Source: Desulfurococcales archaeon
Lineage (GTDB): Archaea; Thermoproteota; Thermoprotei_A; Sulfolobales; NBVN01
Direction of reading: 5' to 3'
NCBI GenBank assembly: GCA_015523295.1
Contig: WAKQ01000005.1
Coordinates: 1-34,164 of the forward strand
Length of the DNA stretch: 34,164 nucleotides
Position numbers and translations under genes: made by a program. This document shows positions 1 to 8,499 of this stretch, piece after piece. The first letter of the stretch is position 1; each line of letters starts with the position of its first letter. Below the pieces are notes generated by a model. The model searched no databases. It worked only from the letters and a program-made list of their open reading frames with translations, and was not told the DNA's origin.

Positions 1-33
1 AACTCGTAGGGCGTTAAACCAGCCATACACCAT
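1..33 (-). CDS. 5' end of an unidentified leftward gene (partial)
   Basis: An ATG at 33-31 on the minus strand opens a frame that stays open to the window edge and gives 11 residues, MVYGWFNALRV. A G-rich run (GGGGGTGGT) abuts the ATG, and a TATA-like box lies about 28 nt upstream, the spacing of leaderless or near-leaderless archaeal genes. Too little is visible to name a product. It does not look like the start of a GlnK/PII protein, which is often found next to amt. Confidence 0.35.
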   Translation of the reverse strand, partial: MVYGWFNALRV

Positions 34-56
34 ACCACCCCCAAACCTTAGGCCGG

Positions 57-66
57 CTATAAAAGG
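57..66 (-). promoter_or_regulatory. TATA box for the left-edge gene
   Basis: The minus strand reads CCTTTTATAG, a good archaeal TATA box, centred about 28 nt before the ATG at 33. That spacing predicts a leaderless or nearly leaderless transcript. Confidence 0.4.
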
Positions 67-115
67 TTCAGCCCTTAAAAGAAAACCCAATACCCAAAAT
101 AATGAAGGGATAAGA

Positions 116-225
116 CATGAACATAGACTCTGTTTCCCGGCCGGAGCCCCACCGACCTATTCTATCACTTAAGAAACTATGAAGGGGTCAGAGAAGGCGA
201 TCTAACGCTTCCGTTCTATGTTATG
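116..225. ncRNA. candidate structured RNA, three-way junction
   Basis: This gene-free stretch contains complementary arms that nest into a compact three-way junction. P1 pairs 116-127 with 215-225 (CAT, one bulged G, AACATAGA against TCTATGTTATG). P2 pairs CTCTG at 128-132 with CAGAG at 189-193 and continues as CCC 136-138 with GGG 185-187. P3 pairs 195-199 with 206-210 around the loop ATCTAA. The strand is undecided; a TATA-like stretch at 268-282 would suit a minus-strand transcript. It does not match tRNA or 5S rRNA. The pairing was found by eye and could be chance. Confidence 0.25.
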
Positions 226-306
226 CGATACCTGAAGAGGTGATCGGTTTCTAGCATAGTTTCGGAAAAATATAATTTTTAGAGGGGTTGTATGCTTTAA
301 CGGAGA
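226..306. other. intergenic, no gene seen
   Basis: This completes the roughly 300-bp gene-free left edge. The only notable content is an AT-rich stretch at 265-280 (AAAAATATAATTTTT). It could act as a TATA region in either direction or provide a minus-strand T-run ending the amt transcript. No coding potential is seen. Confidence 0.5.
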
Positions 307-1515
307 TTATTGCTGGAGTGATTCACCTAGCTCGGCGAGGTCAAGGCCGTTCTTCTGTTCTTCATCAGGTACCCTGACAGTCATGACTCTCTCGAGGATT
401 AGTAATATCAAGTAAGTCATTATGAATGGGTATATAGCTCCTAGGAGTGCTGCAGCTACTTCCTTGCCGAAGAAGACAGCATTGCCGTAGATCAGTCCAT
501 TGCTTCCCAGCACGGCCGCTGAGCCGAAGATGCCTAGAAGTATAACTCCCGTGAGTCCACCCATGCCATGCACTCCCCACACATCTAAAACATCGTCCCA
601 GCCTCTCCTGTTTTTAAGGGCTACTGAGGCGTAGGCTACTAGGGACGCAACTATACCTACTATCATTGCTGCCTGAGGCTGTATAAAGCCTGCAGTAGGG
701 GTTACCGTTGCAAGGCCGGCTATTGCCCCCGTGCAGAAGCCTGCAGTAGTTATTTTACCGCCTTTAAGAACGTCTATAAGAACCCAGGTCACCGCCGCAA
801 ACGCAGCAGCTACTTGAGTGTTTGTGAACGCTACTGCGGCATCACCTCCAGCCCTCAACGCACTTCCTGCGTTAAAACCGAACCACCCGAACCATAGCAA
901 TGCAGTACCTAAGGCAACAAGTAGGAGATTATGAGGTTTCTCACTATATTTCCTCTTACCTAGGAAGAACACCGTCGCTAATGCTGAAAAACCTGCTAGC
1001 TCATGGACTACGATACCGCCGGCGAAGTCCTCAACCCCCCACCTCTGGAGGAATCCACCTCCCCAAACCCAGTGGGCTACAGGGAAATACACTAGGAAGA
1101 GCCATAGCGTGAGGAACGTAATGTAGGCTTTGAACTTCATCTTACCTGCGAAGGCCCCAGTTATTAATGCGGGTGTGATGATAGCGAACATTAACTGGAA
1201 CATAGCAAAAGCTAGTACGGGGATCTTGTACGCCGTCAATATAGAGTATTCGTTAACATTCAGTAGGAGTGCATAACGTAGATTGCCTATGACACCTCCG
1301 ACGTCAGGGCCGAATGCTAGTGTATATCCGATAAGCACCCAAATAATGGTGGTCCACCCAAGTGAGAACAGGGATTCCATTAAGATGGTTAGCACGCTCT
1401 TCCTGCCGACCAATCCGCCATAGAATAGGCCTAATCCAGGAGTCATTATCATTACTAGCGCGGCTGAGATGAGAACGAAGGCGGTGTTCCCATTACTGAG
1501 TAGCAAGGGGTCCAA
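307..1515 (-). CDS. amt: ammonium transporter (Amt/MEP/Rh family)
   Basis: A polytopic membrane protein of 402 residues, the usual Amt length, that carries ammonium across the cytoplasmic membrane as a trimer. About eleven hydrophobic segments are visible. The Amt signature DFAGGIVVHELAGFSALA lies at 163-180. The twin pore histidines are H171 and H316 (GVHGMGG). The N-terminal segment ends in the typical GLGLFYGGLVGRKS. The start is a TTG at 1515 preceded by GGTGG at a suitable distance; the next in-frame start lies inside the first helix. The gene stands alone on the minus strand and no glnK gene follows it in the window, which is common but not universal for amt. The family assignment is very sure; the exact start is less so. 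Confidence 0.96.
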   Translation of the reverse strand: MDPLLLSNGNTAFVLISAALVMIMTPGLGLFYGGLVGRKSVLTILMESLFSLGWTTIIWVLIGYTLAFGPDVGGVIGNLRYALLLNVNEYSILTAYKIPVLAFAMFQLMFAIITPALITGAFAGKMKFKAYITFLTLWLFLVYFPVAHWVWGGGFLQRWGVEDFAGGIVVHELAGFSALATVFFLGKRKYSEKPHNLLLVALGTALLWFGWFGFNAGSALRAGGDAAVAFTNTQVAAAFAAVTWVLIDVLKGGKITTAGFCTGAIAGLATVTPTAGFIQPQAAMIVGIVASLVAYASVALKNRRGWDDVLDVWGVHGMGGLTGVILLGIFGSAAVLGSNGLIYGNAVFFGKEVAAALLGAIYPFIMTYLILLILERVMTVRVPDEEQKNGLDLAELGESLQQ

Positions 1516-1543
1516 TCAAAACCACCGGAGAGTGGATAATGGG

Positions 1544-1556
1544 AATTTATTTAATT
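1544..1556 (-). promoter_or_regulatory. probable amt promoter (AT-rich TATA region)
   Basis: The minus strand reads AATTAAATAAATT here, 29-41 nt upstream of the TTG start. That fits a TATA box with a short leader carrying the GGTGG ribosome site. The wider stretch 1540-1620 is very AT-rich and contains two inverted repeats (CCTTAA/TTAAGG at 1594-1609 and TAATTCAC/GTGAATTA at 1561-1568 and 1611-1618) that could be operator sites. Confidence 0.4.
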
Positions 1557-1618
1557 ATAATAATTCACGAATTTATGAAATAAATTAAATAATCCTTAAA
1601 ATATTAAGGAGTGAATTA

Positions 1619-1711
1619 TAACAAACATAAGCTATCCCCGTGAGGGGAGGGTATAACTAGACGCTTCAACGATACCGTTCTCTCAGATTGCTGAGGGTGC
1701 GGGGTTTGTTA
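1619..1711 (+). ncRNA. candidate small structured RNA, four-way junction
   Basis: A GC-richer island inside an AT-rich spacer. The closing stem is TAACAAAC (1619-1626) with GTTTGTTA (1704-1711). It encloses three hairpins: TCCCC-GTGA-GGGGA at 1635-1648 with a GNRA tetraloop, GGTAT/ATACC at 1650-1654 and 1672-1676 with a 17-nt loop, and a 7-bp hairpin with loop ATTG at 1680-1697. A TATA-like TTAAAATATT at 1596-1605 lies about 20 nt upstream. The GNRA loop favours the plus strand. It lacks the D and T loops of a tRNA and no known family was recognised. No open frame of note crosses it. Confidence 0.35.
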
Positions 1712-1747
1712 AAACCAGTTAGTGCTACACATGCCCTTTATCCGGAG

Positions 1748-2182
1748 CTAACGGGAGGTAAGGGTTTTAGGACTTATTAGATAGAGGAAGAGTGTGCTGG
1801 CCCTACGTCTGAGTTCAGAAAGATGTATGGGGTAGAGGTAAAGAGGTTTGGCCCTCTCAATCTTAACTAGCTTAGATATCAGCTCTATAGCTATGGGATC
1901 GTCGACTACTGCCACTGTCTCTGAAAGGTCTGGACGTAGTTCCAAGTATATGGGTAGGAGGAGTTGAGAGGCTTTCTCTTGAAGGAGTTCTTTGGCAAGC
2001 TCTAGCTCAGACCTCCTGAACATGTGGGCACCACCATCTCTGGTTAGGACGTAAGGGTATTCCTCCTTCAATAGTTCCTCAAGAGTCTTCCTCCTCCTTG
2101 GTAGGGAGCTGTTGATGACTCTTAACTCGCCTTTAAGGAAATAGTTTATCAGCTGATCTTCTTTATATTCCTTGCTGCTCAT
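1748..2182 (-). CDS. UPF0216 (DUF61) family protein
   Basis: A 144-residue protein that I recognise as the archaeal UPF0216/DUF61 family from its core: two leucine- and lysine-rich stretches around LPRRRKTLEELLKEEYPYVL (residues 28-47), then a TRDGGAHMFRRSELE block and the hydrophobic strand LLLPIYLELRP. The family has no established function that I know of. It begins 5 nt after the atpD stop and its ribosome site (AGGAGAAGGT) lies inside the atpD tail, so it is the last gene of the ATP synthase transcript. Such linkage to the ATPase operon, if conserved, hints at a role in assembly or expression of the complex, but that is inference only. No membrane segment or cysteine motif is visible. Confidence 0.8.
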   Translation of the reverse strand: MSSKEYKEDQLINYFLKGELRVINSSLPRRRKTLEELLKEEYPYVLTRDGGAHMFRRSELELAKELLQEKASQLLLPIYLELRPDLSETVAVVDDPIAIELISKLVKIERAKPLYLYPIHLSELRRRASTLFLYLISPKTLTSR

Positions 2183-2187
2183 GTGGG

Positions 2188-2817
2188 CTACCTTCTCCTC
2201 TTTTCGAGCATCTGCTTAACTTTTTTCATGCGTGTTTTGTCCTCCCTCTCCCTCTCCTCAAACTTCATTGTCAGGACCTTGATTGTCGCCTCTATCCTCG
2301 GGATGAGGATGTTCTCAAGGGCGTTAACTCTTCTCCTGACCTTGGATACCTCTCTACCGATGAGAAGTATTGACTCCTCGATCTCGGCAAGCCTGAGGAC
2401 GTCCTTCATTACTTCGTCATAGCATTTTCCCGCCTCAATGAGGGTCAGCGGGTAGATTGAGGGGTCATAGCTTCTCTCTCTTCTAGAGACCTCCGTAACA
2501 GGGACTTTAACGCCTGCAACGACTCTAGTCCCTATAACTACCTCAGTCTCCTCTCCCCTAGCTCTGGAGAAGGACTTAACGATTAAAGGAGATGTAAGCA
2601 TTAGTGAATCAGCCAGCAATTCCTCACAGCGGGTGATTTTACTGTGGATCTCACTCCTTAAGGACATGCCCTCCCTTATTAGGGAGATGAGCTCTTGGGA
2701 TAGGATTATTAGTCTGTCTTTAAGTACCTTATGAAGCCTTTTAGCTACTTTGATCCTGCTCTTAAGTCTTATTAGCTCTATCTTTGTAGGTCTTACCTTA
2801 AGCGTCTCCTGGGACAT
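2188..2817 (-). CDS. atpD: A-type ATP synthase subunit D (central rotor shaft)
   Basis: A 209-residue protein, the usual length for subunit D of A/V-type ATPases. Subunit D forms the coiled-coil shaft that turns inside the A3B3 head and transmits rotation. The N-terminal helix has the family pattern (KVRPTKIELIRLKSRIKVAKRLHKVLKDR at the start, long leucine and arginine heptads). The C-terminal helix contains RRVNALENILIPRIEATIK (residues about 164-182), the strongest family signature. The start ATG overlaps the atpB stop (TAATG), so translation is coupled. The gene is followed by UPF0216. Confidence 0.96.
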   Translation of the reverse strand: MSQETLKVRPTKIELIRLKSRIKVAKRLHKVLKDRLIILSQELISLIREGMSLRSEIHSKITRCEELLADSLMLTSPLIVKSFSRARGEETEVVIGTRVVAGVKVPVTEVSRRERSYDPSIYPLTLIEAGKCYDEVMKDVLRLAEIEESILLIGREVSKVRRRVNALENILIPRIEATIKVLTMKFEEREREDKTRMKKVKQMLEKRRR

Positions 2818-4220
2818 TAAGTACCGCCCTTACTCCTATACCTCGGATGGTACTTCCTTATGATGTCAGTGCTTATCAGCTTCAGATCCTCCTCAGGAAG
2901 TGTGGCTAGCAACTCCCAACCTATGTCAAGGGTCTCCTCTATTGTCCTCCTCTCATACTCTCCCTGATTCACGAACTTTCTTTCGAAGAGGTCTGCGAAT
3001 CTCAAGTATTTCTTATCGACCTCGCTGAGGGACTCAGTGCCTATTATAGCTGAGAGCTCTCTGAGATATTGGCCTTCAGTATACGCAGCTATCAACTGCA
3101 TGAACACCTGATAATGATCATCTCTCGTCTTCCCAGGCCCCACGCCATCCTTCATCAGCCTTGAAAGAGAGAGGAGTATGTCTATAGGCGGATACACGCC
3201 TTTTCGGTGCATGTCCCTGGAGAGGACGATCTGCCCTTCAGTGATGTAGCCAGTTAAATCAGGTATTGGGTGGGTTATGTCGTCGTTAGGCATCGTCAAT
3301 ATGGGCATCTGGGTCACGGATCCCGTCATTCCCTTAATCCTTCCTGCTCTCTCGTAGATAGTTGCTAGATCCGTGTACATGTAGCCGGGATATCCCCTTC
3401 TACCTGGAACTTCTTCTCTCGCTGCGGACAGTTCCCTTAGAGCCTCGCAGTAGTTTGTCATGTCGGTCATTACCACGAGTACGTGCATTCCATACTTCCA
3501 TGCAAGGAATTCAGCGGTGGTGAGCGCGACTCTAGGTATAGCTATTCTCTCAATGACTGGTGAGGCAGCCGTATTTATGAATGACACAACGTTCTCCACA
3601 CTCCCTGCCTTCTTCAGGGACTCCATGAAGAAGTTGGCTTCCTCATAGGTCACTCCGATGGCTGCGAAGACCACAGCGAAGCGCTCCTCCTTCCCCTTAA
3701 CCCTGGCCTGTCTGACTATCTGTGCCGCTATCCTGTTGTGGGGTAGGCCTGAACCGCTGAAGATGGGCAACTTCTGCCCTCTGACGATCGAGTAAAGCCC
3801 ATCTATCGCTGAGATCCCGGTTTCAATGAATTCTGAGGGTGGCGTTCTCTCAGCAGGGTTCATTGGTGCACCGTTGATATCTAGCCATTCTTCAGGGACT
3901 ATCTCAGGTTTACCGTCGATAGGTCTTGCAAGGCCGTCGAAGGTCCTTCCAAGCATGTCCAAGGAAACGGGGATTTTGAGGGTCTCCCCCTTAAACCTGA
4001 CTGCTACAGATTTAACATCGATTTCGCCAACGCCGCCGAAGACCTGGATAACCGCAACCTCCTTGGATACATCAATAACCTGCCCCAGCCTTGTCTCACC
4101 CGAGCTGAGATCTACTTCGACAACCTCGTTATACTGTATTCCAGGTATGGCCTCCACGAAGAGGAGTGAGCCCTTAGCGCTTAACGCCTTCCTGACCTCT
4201 TTAACGCTGAGGGATGTCAC
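2817..4220 (-). CDS. atpB: A-type ATP synthase subunit B (regulatory head subunit)
   Basis: A 467-residue non-catalytic nucleotide-binding-fold subunit that alternates with subunit A in the head. The P-loop position is degenerate (SGSGLPHN at 155-162), as expected for archaeal B subunits. The stretch [32 protein letters not shown] at 91-122 and [22 protein letters not shown] further on are typical. The start is GTG at 4220, overlapping the atpA stop by 4 nt (GTGA), with GGAGGGG just upstream inside the atpA tail. It is transcribed leftward between atpA and atpD. Confidence 0.97.
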   Translation of the reverse strand: MTSLSVKEVRKALSAKGSLLFVEAIPGIQYNEVVEVDLSSGETRLGQVIDVSKEVAVIQVFGGVGEIDVKSVAVRFKGETLKIPVSLDMLGRTFDGLARPIDGKPEIVPEEWLDINGAPMNPAERTPPSEFIETGISAIDGLYSIVRGQKLPIFSGSGLPHNRIAAQIVRQARVKGKEERFAVVFAAIGVTYEEANFFMESLKKAGSVENVVSFINTAASPVIERIAIPRVALTTAEFLAWKYGMHVLVVMTDMTNYCEALRELSAAREEVPGRRGYPGYMYTDLATIYERAGRIKGMTGSVTQMPILTMPNDDITHPIPDLTGYITEGQIVLSRDMHRKGVYPPIDILLSLSRLMKDGVGPGKTRDDHYQVFMQLIAAYTEGQYLRELSAIIGTESLSEVDKKYLRFADLFERKFVNQGEYERRTIEETLDIGWELLATLPEEDLKLISTDIIRKYHPRYRSKGGT

Positions 4221-5992
4221 TTCTTCTCCCCTCCAATCAACTCACTGAAGGTTTTATGTATCTCATCTATGAGGGATTTGAATGTTTCAGCAAATTTCTC
4301 GCCGGGTACCTCCTTCATCCTCGCTATTTTCACCCTCAAGGGCAGCTCCCTTATTTTCTGAAGGGAAACGCCTGAGGAGAGGGCCTTGTCAGCCTCATGG
4401 TAGAATTCAAGGATGGCCTTCAACATCATCACTGTTTTCTCTGGAGGGCTGTATGCATCGACCGGGTGGAAGGCGTTTTGCTGTAGGAAGTCCTCTCTAA
4501 TCATTCTTGCAGCATCGAGCAGGAGCTTATCATCGTCGGGCAATGCGTCTGGGCCAACTAGCCTCACGATCTCCATTAATTCGTTCTCCCTCTGAAGTAT
4601 CTTTAGAGCTTCGTTTCTCACCTGGAGCCAGTCGTTGAAGAGCTTCCTCCACCACCTCTCGACACTCTCCACGTAGAGGGAGTAGCTCATGAGCCAGCTA
4701 ACCGCTGGAAAATGTCTCCTGTTGGCTAGCGCTATGTCGAGCGCTATCAACGTTCCAATATATCTCAACGTGTTCTGAGTCACCGGTTCACTGAAGTCTG
4801 CCCCAGGGGGTGAGACTGCCCCCACGATCGTTAAGGAGCCTTCCCTTGTCGGGCTGCCTGAACACACGACTCTCCCAGACCTCTCATAGAACTCTGCAAG
4901 CCTGGAACCCAGGTATGCCGGGAAGCCCTCCTCGCCGGGCATCTCCTCAAGCCTTGCGCTGATCTCCCTCATCGCTTCAGCCCACCTTGAGGTGGAGTCG
5001 GCTACCATGAGCACATCATAGCCCATGTCCCTAAAGTATTCCCCTATGGTAACTCCTAAGAACACGCTGGTCTCCCTTGCAGCTACAGGCATGTTGGAGG
5101 TATTAGCTATGAAGACTGCCTTCTCAGCTAAGGGTCTACCTGACTTGGGATCCTTTAACTTAAGAAAGGAGTGAAGAGCGTCAGACATTTCATTCCCTCT
5201 CTCACCGCAACCAACATATATGTTTAACTGTGTCCTAGCCCATTTTGTAAGGGTTTGGAGGAGAACGGTCTTTCCCGACCCGAACCCGCCGGGGACGGCT
5301 GCTTTTCCACCCCTAGCTATCGGGAACATCATGTCGAGAACCCTTGTACCTGTTATTAAGGGTTCTACAGGCTCAAGCCTCTTTGTATAGGGCCTCGGCT
5401 TTCTGACAGGCCATTTCTGCATCATCTGTATTTCCTTTAATTTACCTCCCCCTAAATCCACCACTGCTATAGTGTCCTCAATGGTATAGTCACCGTCTGG
5501 AGAGATCTCTTTAAGGGTTCCCGAGACCCCTGGGGGCACCATTATCTTGTGTTCTATTAGCGGGGTCTCCTGAACGCTTCCTAACACCATCCCGGGCTCT
5601 ATCTTATCACCAGGTTTCAACGTGCTCGATCTGGTGAAAGGCCACTTCACATCCCTTGGGAGCGAGTTCACCTTAACGCCTTTCTTGATGAAAGGGCCTA
5701 TAAGGCTGCCTAAAACTGATAGAGGCCTTTGAAGGCCATCGAAGACCTTACCGACAATCCCCGGACCTAGCTCGGCTGAGAGAAGGTGCCCAGTGCCTTC
5801 AACCTCCTCCCCAACCCTAAGCCCTGATGTGTCCTCGTACACTTGAATGAATGCCCTGTCCTCCTGAAGCCCTATTATCTCACCTATGAGCTTATCGTCA
5901 CCGACGTAAACGACTTCATAGACCATTGAACCCCTCATACCCTCAGCTATGACGAGAGGGCCTGAAACCCTCAATACTTTACCTACTACCAC
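4217..5992 (-). CDS. atpA: A-type ATP synthase subunit A (catalytic)
   Basis: A 591-residue catalytic subunit that hydrolyses or makes ATP in the cytosolic head. The Walker A loop GGFGSGKT is at 235-242. The non-homologous insert typical of A/V-type A subunits lies between about 110 and 200, including [29 protein letters not shown] and the Walker B strand [21 protein letters not shown] with its conserved flanks are intact, as are [19 protein letters not shown] and [22 protein letters not shown]. No intein is present. The start is GTG at 5992 with a strong GGAGGTG site embedded in the last codons of atpF, 3 nt after its stop. Confidence 0.98.
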   Translation of the reverse strand: MVVGKVLRVSGPLVIAEGMRGSMVYEVVYVGDDKLIGEIIGLQEDRAFIQVYEDTSGLRVGEEVEGTGHLLSAELGPGIVGKVFDGLQRPLSVLGSLIGPFIKKGVKVNSLPRDVKWPFTRSSTLKPGDKIEPGMVLGSVQETPLIEHKIMVPPGVSGTLKEISPDGDYTIEDTIAVVDLGGGKLKEIQMMQKWPVRKPRPYTKRLEPVEPLITGTRVLDMMFPIARGGKAAVPGGFGSGKTVLLQTLTKWARTQLNIYVGCGERGNEMSDALHSFLKLKDPKSGRPLAEKAVFIANTSNMPVAARETSVFLGVTIGEYFRDMGYDVLMVADSTSRWAEAMREISARLEEMPGEEGFPAYLGSRLAEFYERSGRVVCSGSPTREGSLTIVGAVSPPGADFSEPVTQNTLRYIGTLIALDIALANRRHFPAVSWLMSYSLYVESVERWWRKLFNDWLQVRNEALKILQRENELMEIVRLVGPDALPDDDKLLLDAARMIREDFLQQNAFHPVDAYSPPEKTVMMLKAILEFYHEADKALSSGVSLQKIRELPLRVKIARMKEVPGEKFAETFKSLIDEIHKTFSELIGGEKK

Positions 5993-5995
5993 GCT

Positions 5996-6349
5996 TCACA
6001 CCTCCAAACTGATACCTAAATAAGCCCTTACAAGCCTATTGTAGTATTCTTTAACGTTCATTTTATTTACCTCTCTTGCTGAAGGAAGGTACAATATAAG
6101 GGGGTAAGGGGATGTACGTCTAAAGCTCTCTACATACTCTCTAAGCCAATCCTGCACTATAATAATCCCGTAGCTGGAGTCTTCGAACAACTCGGAAATC
6201 AGTTTGCCTATCTTCTCCTTCAGGGATTTTCCCTCATCTTTCTTGGTATTGATGATGTATGTTTTGGAGACTCCTGCGAGCCTGAACCCATTAACGAATA
6301 ACTCATCCCCTATGACAGCAACTTTCTTCTTACTCGGTAAGAAACTCAT
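5996..6349 (-). CDS. atpF: A-type ATP synthase subunit F
   Basis: A 117-residue small central-stalk subunit with a Rossmann-like fold. Family pattern: strand KKVAVIGDELFVNGFRLAGV at the N-terminus, then SYGIIIVQDWL (residues about 78-88) as the second core strand, and PYPLILYLPSARE near the C-terminus. It binds subunit D and modulates activity. The start ATG lies inside the end of atpC, a 20-nt overlap, and its stop is 3 nt before atpA. The position between C and A in the operon supports the call. Confidence 0.93.
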   Translation of the reverse strand: MSFLPSKKKVAVIGDELFVNGFRLAGVSKTYIINTKKDEGKSLKEKIGKLISELFEDSSYGIIIVQDWLREYVESFRRTSPYPLILYLPSAREVNKMNVKEYYNRLVRAYLGISLEV

Positions 6350-7277
6350 ACACCCTCACCACATCATCTAATTTACTTCTGATGTATTCACCCCTATATC
6401 CGAGGTTGAGAAGGGTAAGAAGATATGATATGAAGAGGCTCTCCCACTCCTTGAGAAGTAGGTAGCGGAGTAACGTGCCCCTGGTGAGAGGCTTAAAAGC
6501 TAGGAAACGGTCGCAGCATGCAAGGCTGGCAACATTGAAGAAAAGCTCTAGGAGGAAGGGATTTGAGGTGATCTCACTTATTATCTTCTCATTGAGGTGG
6601 AGGTTTGCAAGTACATTTGCATTACCTGTTTTTCTAACTTTCATTATACACGTGCTATATTTCATAATACATGAAATGCATTTTACCGCTTCTGGAGCGC
6701 CTTTTAACAGGCTGCTTAGCTGGCTCCATATTTTCCCCTGAAGTTCATTGTATACATTATAGAGATTTAGGTCCCTGAGTTTTAAACCTCTGTAAGCTGT
6801 GAGAAGTTGGGAGAGGTTCTGAAGCCCCGGTGTCTTCATCTTATGAAACTCTCTCACCATGTTGTCAACTGTTTCGGATTTCTGCACTGCCTCAGAAACT
6901 TCGTGAAGGATGGGATATCGGGGAATTTCCTTACATTGTAGGGAATAGAAGAGAGCATTTAAAGCGTAGCGGGACATGTAGACGTCAATGATTTGAAATA
7001 AGCCTTCAGATATTTCTATAAGTTTTGCCGTTTTGATAAGGTCCTCAATCCAGCATTTCATTAGATTCTCAAATATTGCATCGCTTTGAGGAAGATTATC
7101 GATTTTAATATTTCTCTGAATGCATTGCAATACGTTGAAATTGCTTATAGTCGATATGAGGTCTGAAGGAGTATTTATGAGGTGGCTACGGATACTCGCG
7201 ACAGACTTTGGGGTAAGGGCTCTATCCGCATATAGTTTTACCTTGGTTAAAAACTTCAGATCTTTCATGTAACTCAT
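6330..7277 (-). CDS. atpC: A-type ATP synthase subunit C (V-type d-like), divergent
   Basis: A 315-residue mostly helical protein in the operon slot of subunit C, the funnel-shaped adaptor that links the central stalk to the membrane rotor. Sequence signals are weak but fit the family: the N-terminal KVKLYADRALTPKSVASIRS and the C-terminal LEWESLFISYLLTLL-type helix followed by GYRGEYIRSKLDDVVRVYEF resemble the repeated helical segments of V-type subunit d. The start ATG is 3 nt after the atpE stop with GAAGGG ahead of it. The gene is AT-richer and less conserved than atpA and atpB, as usual for this subunit. The call rests on length, helical pattern and order. Confidence 0.85.
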   Translation of the reverse strand: MSYMKDLKFLTKVKLYADRALTPKSVASIRSHLINTPSDLISTISNFNVLQCIQRNIKIDNLPQSDAIFENLMKCWIEDLIKTAKLIEISEGLFQIIDVYMSRYALNALFYSLQCKEIPRYPILHEVSEAVQKSETVDNMVREFHKMKTPGLQNLSQLLTAYRGLKLRDLNLYNVYNELQGKIWSQLSSLLKGAPEAVKCISCIMKYSTCIMKVRKTGNANVLANLHLNEKIISEITSNPFLLELFFNVASLACCDRFLAFKPLTRGTLLRYLLLKEWESLFISYLLTLLNLGYRGEYIRSKLDDVVRVYEFLTE

Positions 7278-7280
7278 TTC

Positions 7281-7877
7281 CTAACCCTTCAAGATTTCCT
7301 TGTTGACCTCATCATAGAGGATGCTCAATGCTCTTTCCAATCGGGTTGAATATGTATTATCTATGGCTATAGTGCCATCTACATTCTCCAATATGAGCCC
7401 TCCAAGATATTTTTCATCTATTTCTTTGATCTCTTCAACTTCCTCATCTAGTCCAAGCTCTTTCAAGGCATTTTTAAGAACTTCCACATCCCTCGCAAGG
7501 ACTTTGATTACGAATTTATCCTTTATTATGGATTGACCAGCTGAATCCTTTAGGAGGTTTTTAATTGATTGCTCTCTAGCCTTAGGAGGTAGCTCTATGA
7601 GCCTCTTTTTAGCTTCCTCCACTAAATTGTCTAGGAGGGCTCTCTTAAGCTGGAGGAGTTTCATGTTTACCTCCATAGACCTACTTACGTATTCCCTGTT
7701 CCATTTCTCCCTAAGTTCTGAGAGAGCTTTCATTCGCTCTCTTTCAAGCCTTCTTTTGTACTCATGCTGGGCTTCGTCAATTATTTTTTCTGCTTCCCTT
7801 CTAGCTTCCTCAATTATCTTGGCTGCTTTCTCCCGGGCCTTCTGCATAACGCTCTTCCTTAACTCCTCTAAACTCAC
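7281..7877 (-). CDS. atpE: A-type ATP synthase subunit E (peripheral stalk)
   Basis: A 198-residue peripheral-stalk subunit. The first about 100 residues are a charged helix rich in Ala, Glu, Lys and Arg (KAREKAAKIIEEARREAEKI), which pairs with subunit H as a coiled coil. The C-terminal globular part carries LGGLILENVDGTIAIDNTYSTRLER (about 154-178), a clear E-subunit signature. The start is GTG at 7877 preceded by GGGGGAGAC. It follows atpK by 18 nt and precedes atpC by 3 nt. Confidence 0.95.
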   Translation of the reverse strand: MSLEELRKSVMQKAREKAAKIIEEARREAEKIIDEAQHEYKRRLERERMKALSELREKWNREYVSRSMEVNMKLLQLKRALLDNLVEEAKKRLIELPPKAREQSIKNLLKDSAGQSIIKDKFVIKVLARDVEVLKNALKELGLDEEVEEIKEIDEKYLGGLILENVDGTIAIDNTYSTRLERALSILYDEVNKEILKG

Positions 7878-7895
7878 CTTTGAGTCTCCCCCTCA

Positions 7896-8381
7896 CTATA
7901 TAGAGAGGCCAGCTACCACTACCAGAAGCAGATACCCGAACACCATGCCTAGAATGCCAAACAATTCGATATAAGAGGCAAGTATCATTGTAGAGGTTGA
8001 AATCCTACCCTTAGTCTTCGGGAGCTCTACAATACCCGACATACATACGGAACCCTGATATACAGCTGAATACAGCTCAGCTAGCATCACTCCAAGGCCT
8101 ATTACAAATATAGCTACCCCCTTGGCTAGGGTTACCTGTGCTGTAGGGATAAACGTTAGACCTAACAGGGTGAAGATGAAGCCGTAAAATGTCTGAGTCA
8201 TTGGAAGTGATGAGAGAAGTAACACCCACTTAAACTGAGCAGCATCTTCTGAAAGAACTGAGAGTCCTGCACTCGCTGCTCTGGCAATGCCTATTGTTGA
8301 ACCTATTAGCCCTCCTATAATCCCTAGTGAGACACCAGCTGAAGCTAATAATAATGGATCGACTGGAGATATGCCAGCCAT
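7896..8381 (-). CDS. atpK: A-type ATP synthase proteolipid subunit K (rotor ring)
   Basis: A membrane rotor protein with two hairpins (four helices), the duplicated V-type proteolipid layout. I place the start at ATG 8381 (161 residues) because GAGGGTG lies 9 nt ahead; a GTG at 8393 would add MHEE but abuts the GAGAGG. In the longer numbering the helices are about 16-46, 54-83, 86-124 and 132-163. The ion-site residues match those known from the Na+-binding K ring of Enterococcus hirae: L63, T66 and Q67 (LPMTQ) in helix 2, Q113 (VYQGSV) in helix 3 and E143 (SYIELFGILG) in helix 4. This suggests sodium binding, but proton use cannot be excluded. Confidence 0.95.
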   Translation of the reverse strand: MAGISPVDPLLLASAGVSLGIIGGLIGSTIGIARAASAGLSVLSEDAAQFKWVLLLSSLPMTQTFYGFIFTLLGLTFIPTAQVTLAKGVAIFVIGLGVMLAELYSAVYQGSVCMSGIVELPKTKGRISTSTMILASYIELFGILGMVFGYLLLVVVAGLSI

Positions 8382-8444
8382 TTCTTCATGCACCCTCTCG
8401 TTCTTTACTACTTAGGGTTATTAAGCTCTACGTGCTTGAAGATC

Positions 8445-8462
8445 AATTTATAATGTATAAAT
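8445..8462 (-). promoter_or_regulatory. possible internal promoter ahead of atpK
   Basis: The 118-nt gap between atpI and atpK is the only large one in the operon and is AT-rich. The minus strand has ATTTATAC (8462-8455) and ATTATAAATT just downstream, both usable as TATA boxes, leaving a leader of about 25-50 nt. An extra promoter would suit the many copies of K needed per complex. Confidence 0.35.
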
Positions 8463-8499
8463 AATTATTTTTAGCCACCTGAAGCTTTCTTGATGCACC

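Noticed and set aside
116-225. 5S rRNA-like three-way topology
   Set aside because: The third arm is far too short and none of the conserved archaeal 5S loop sequences is present.
240-260. C/D-box guide RNA suggested by CTGA-GAG-GTGAT near 232-245
   Set aside because: The outer C and D boxes and the spacing needed for a guide RNA are not found.
1619-1711. tRNA-like cloverleaf reading of the four-way junction
   Set aside because: The T-loop and D-loop consensus bases, the 7-nt anticodon loop and the arm lengths of a tRNA are all missing.
3826-4248. Plus-strand open frame of 140 codons over atpB
   Set aside because: It is antisense to a clear gene, with Ser/Thr-rich composition typical of a shadow frame.
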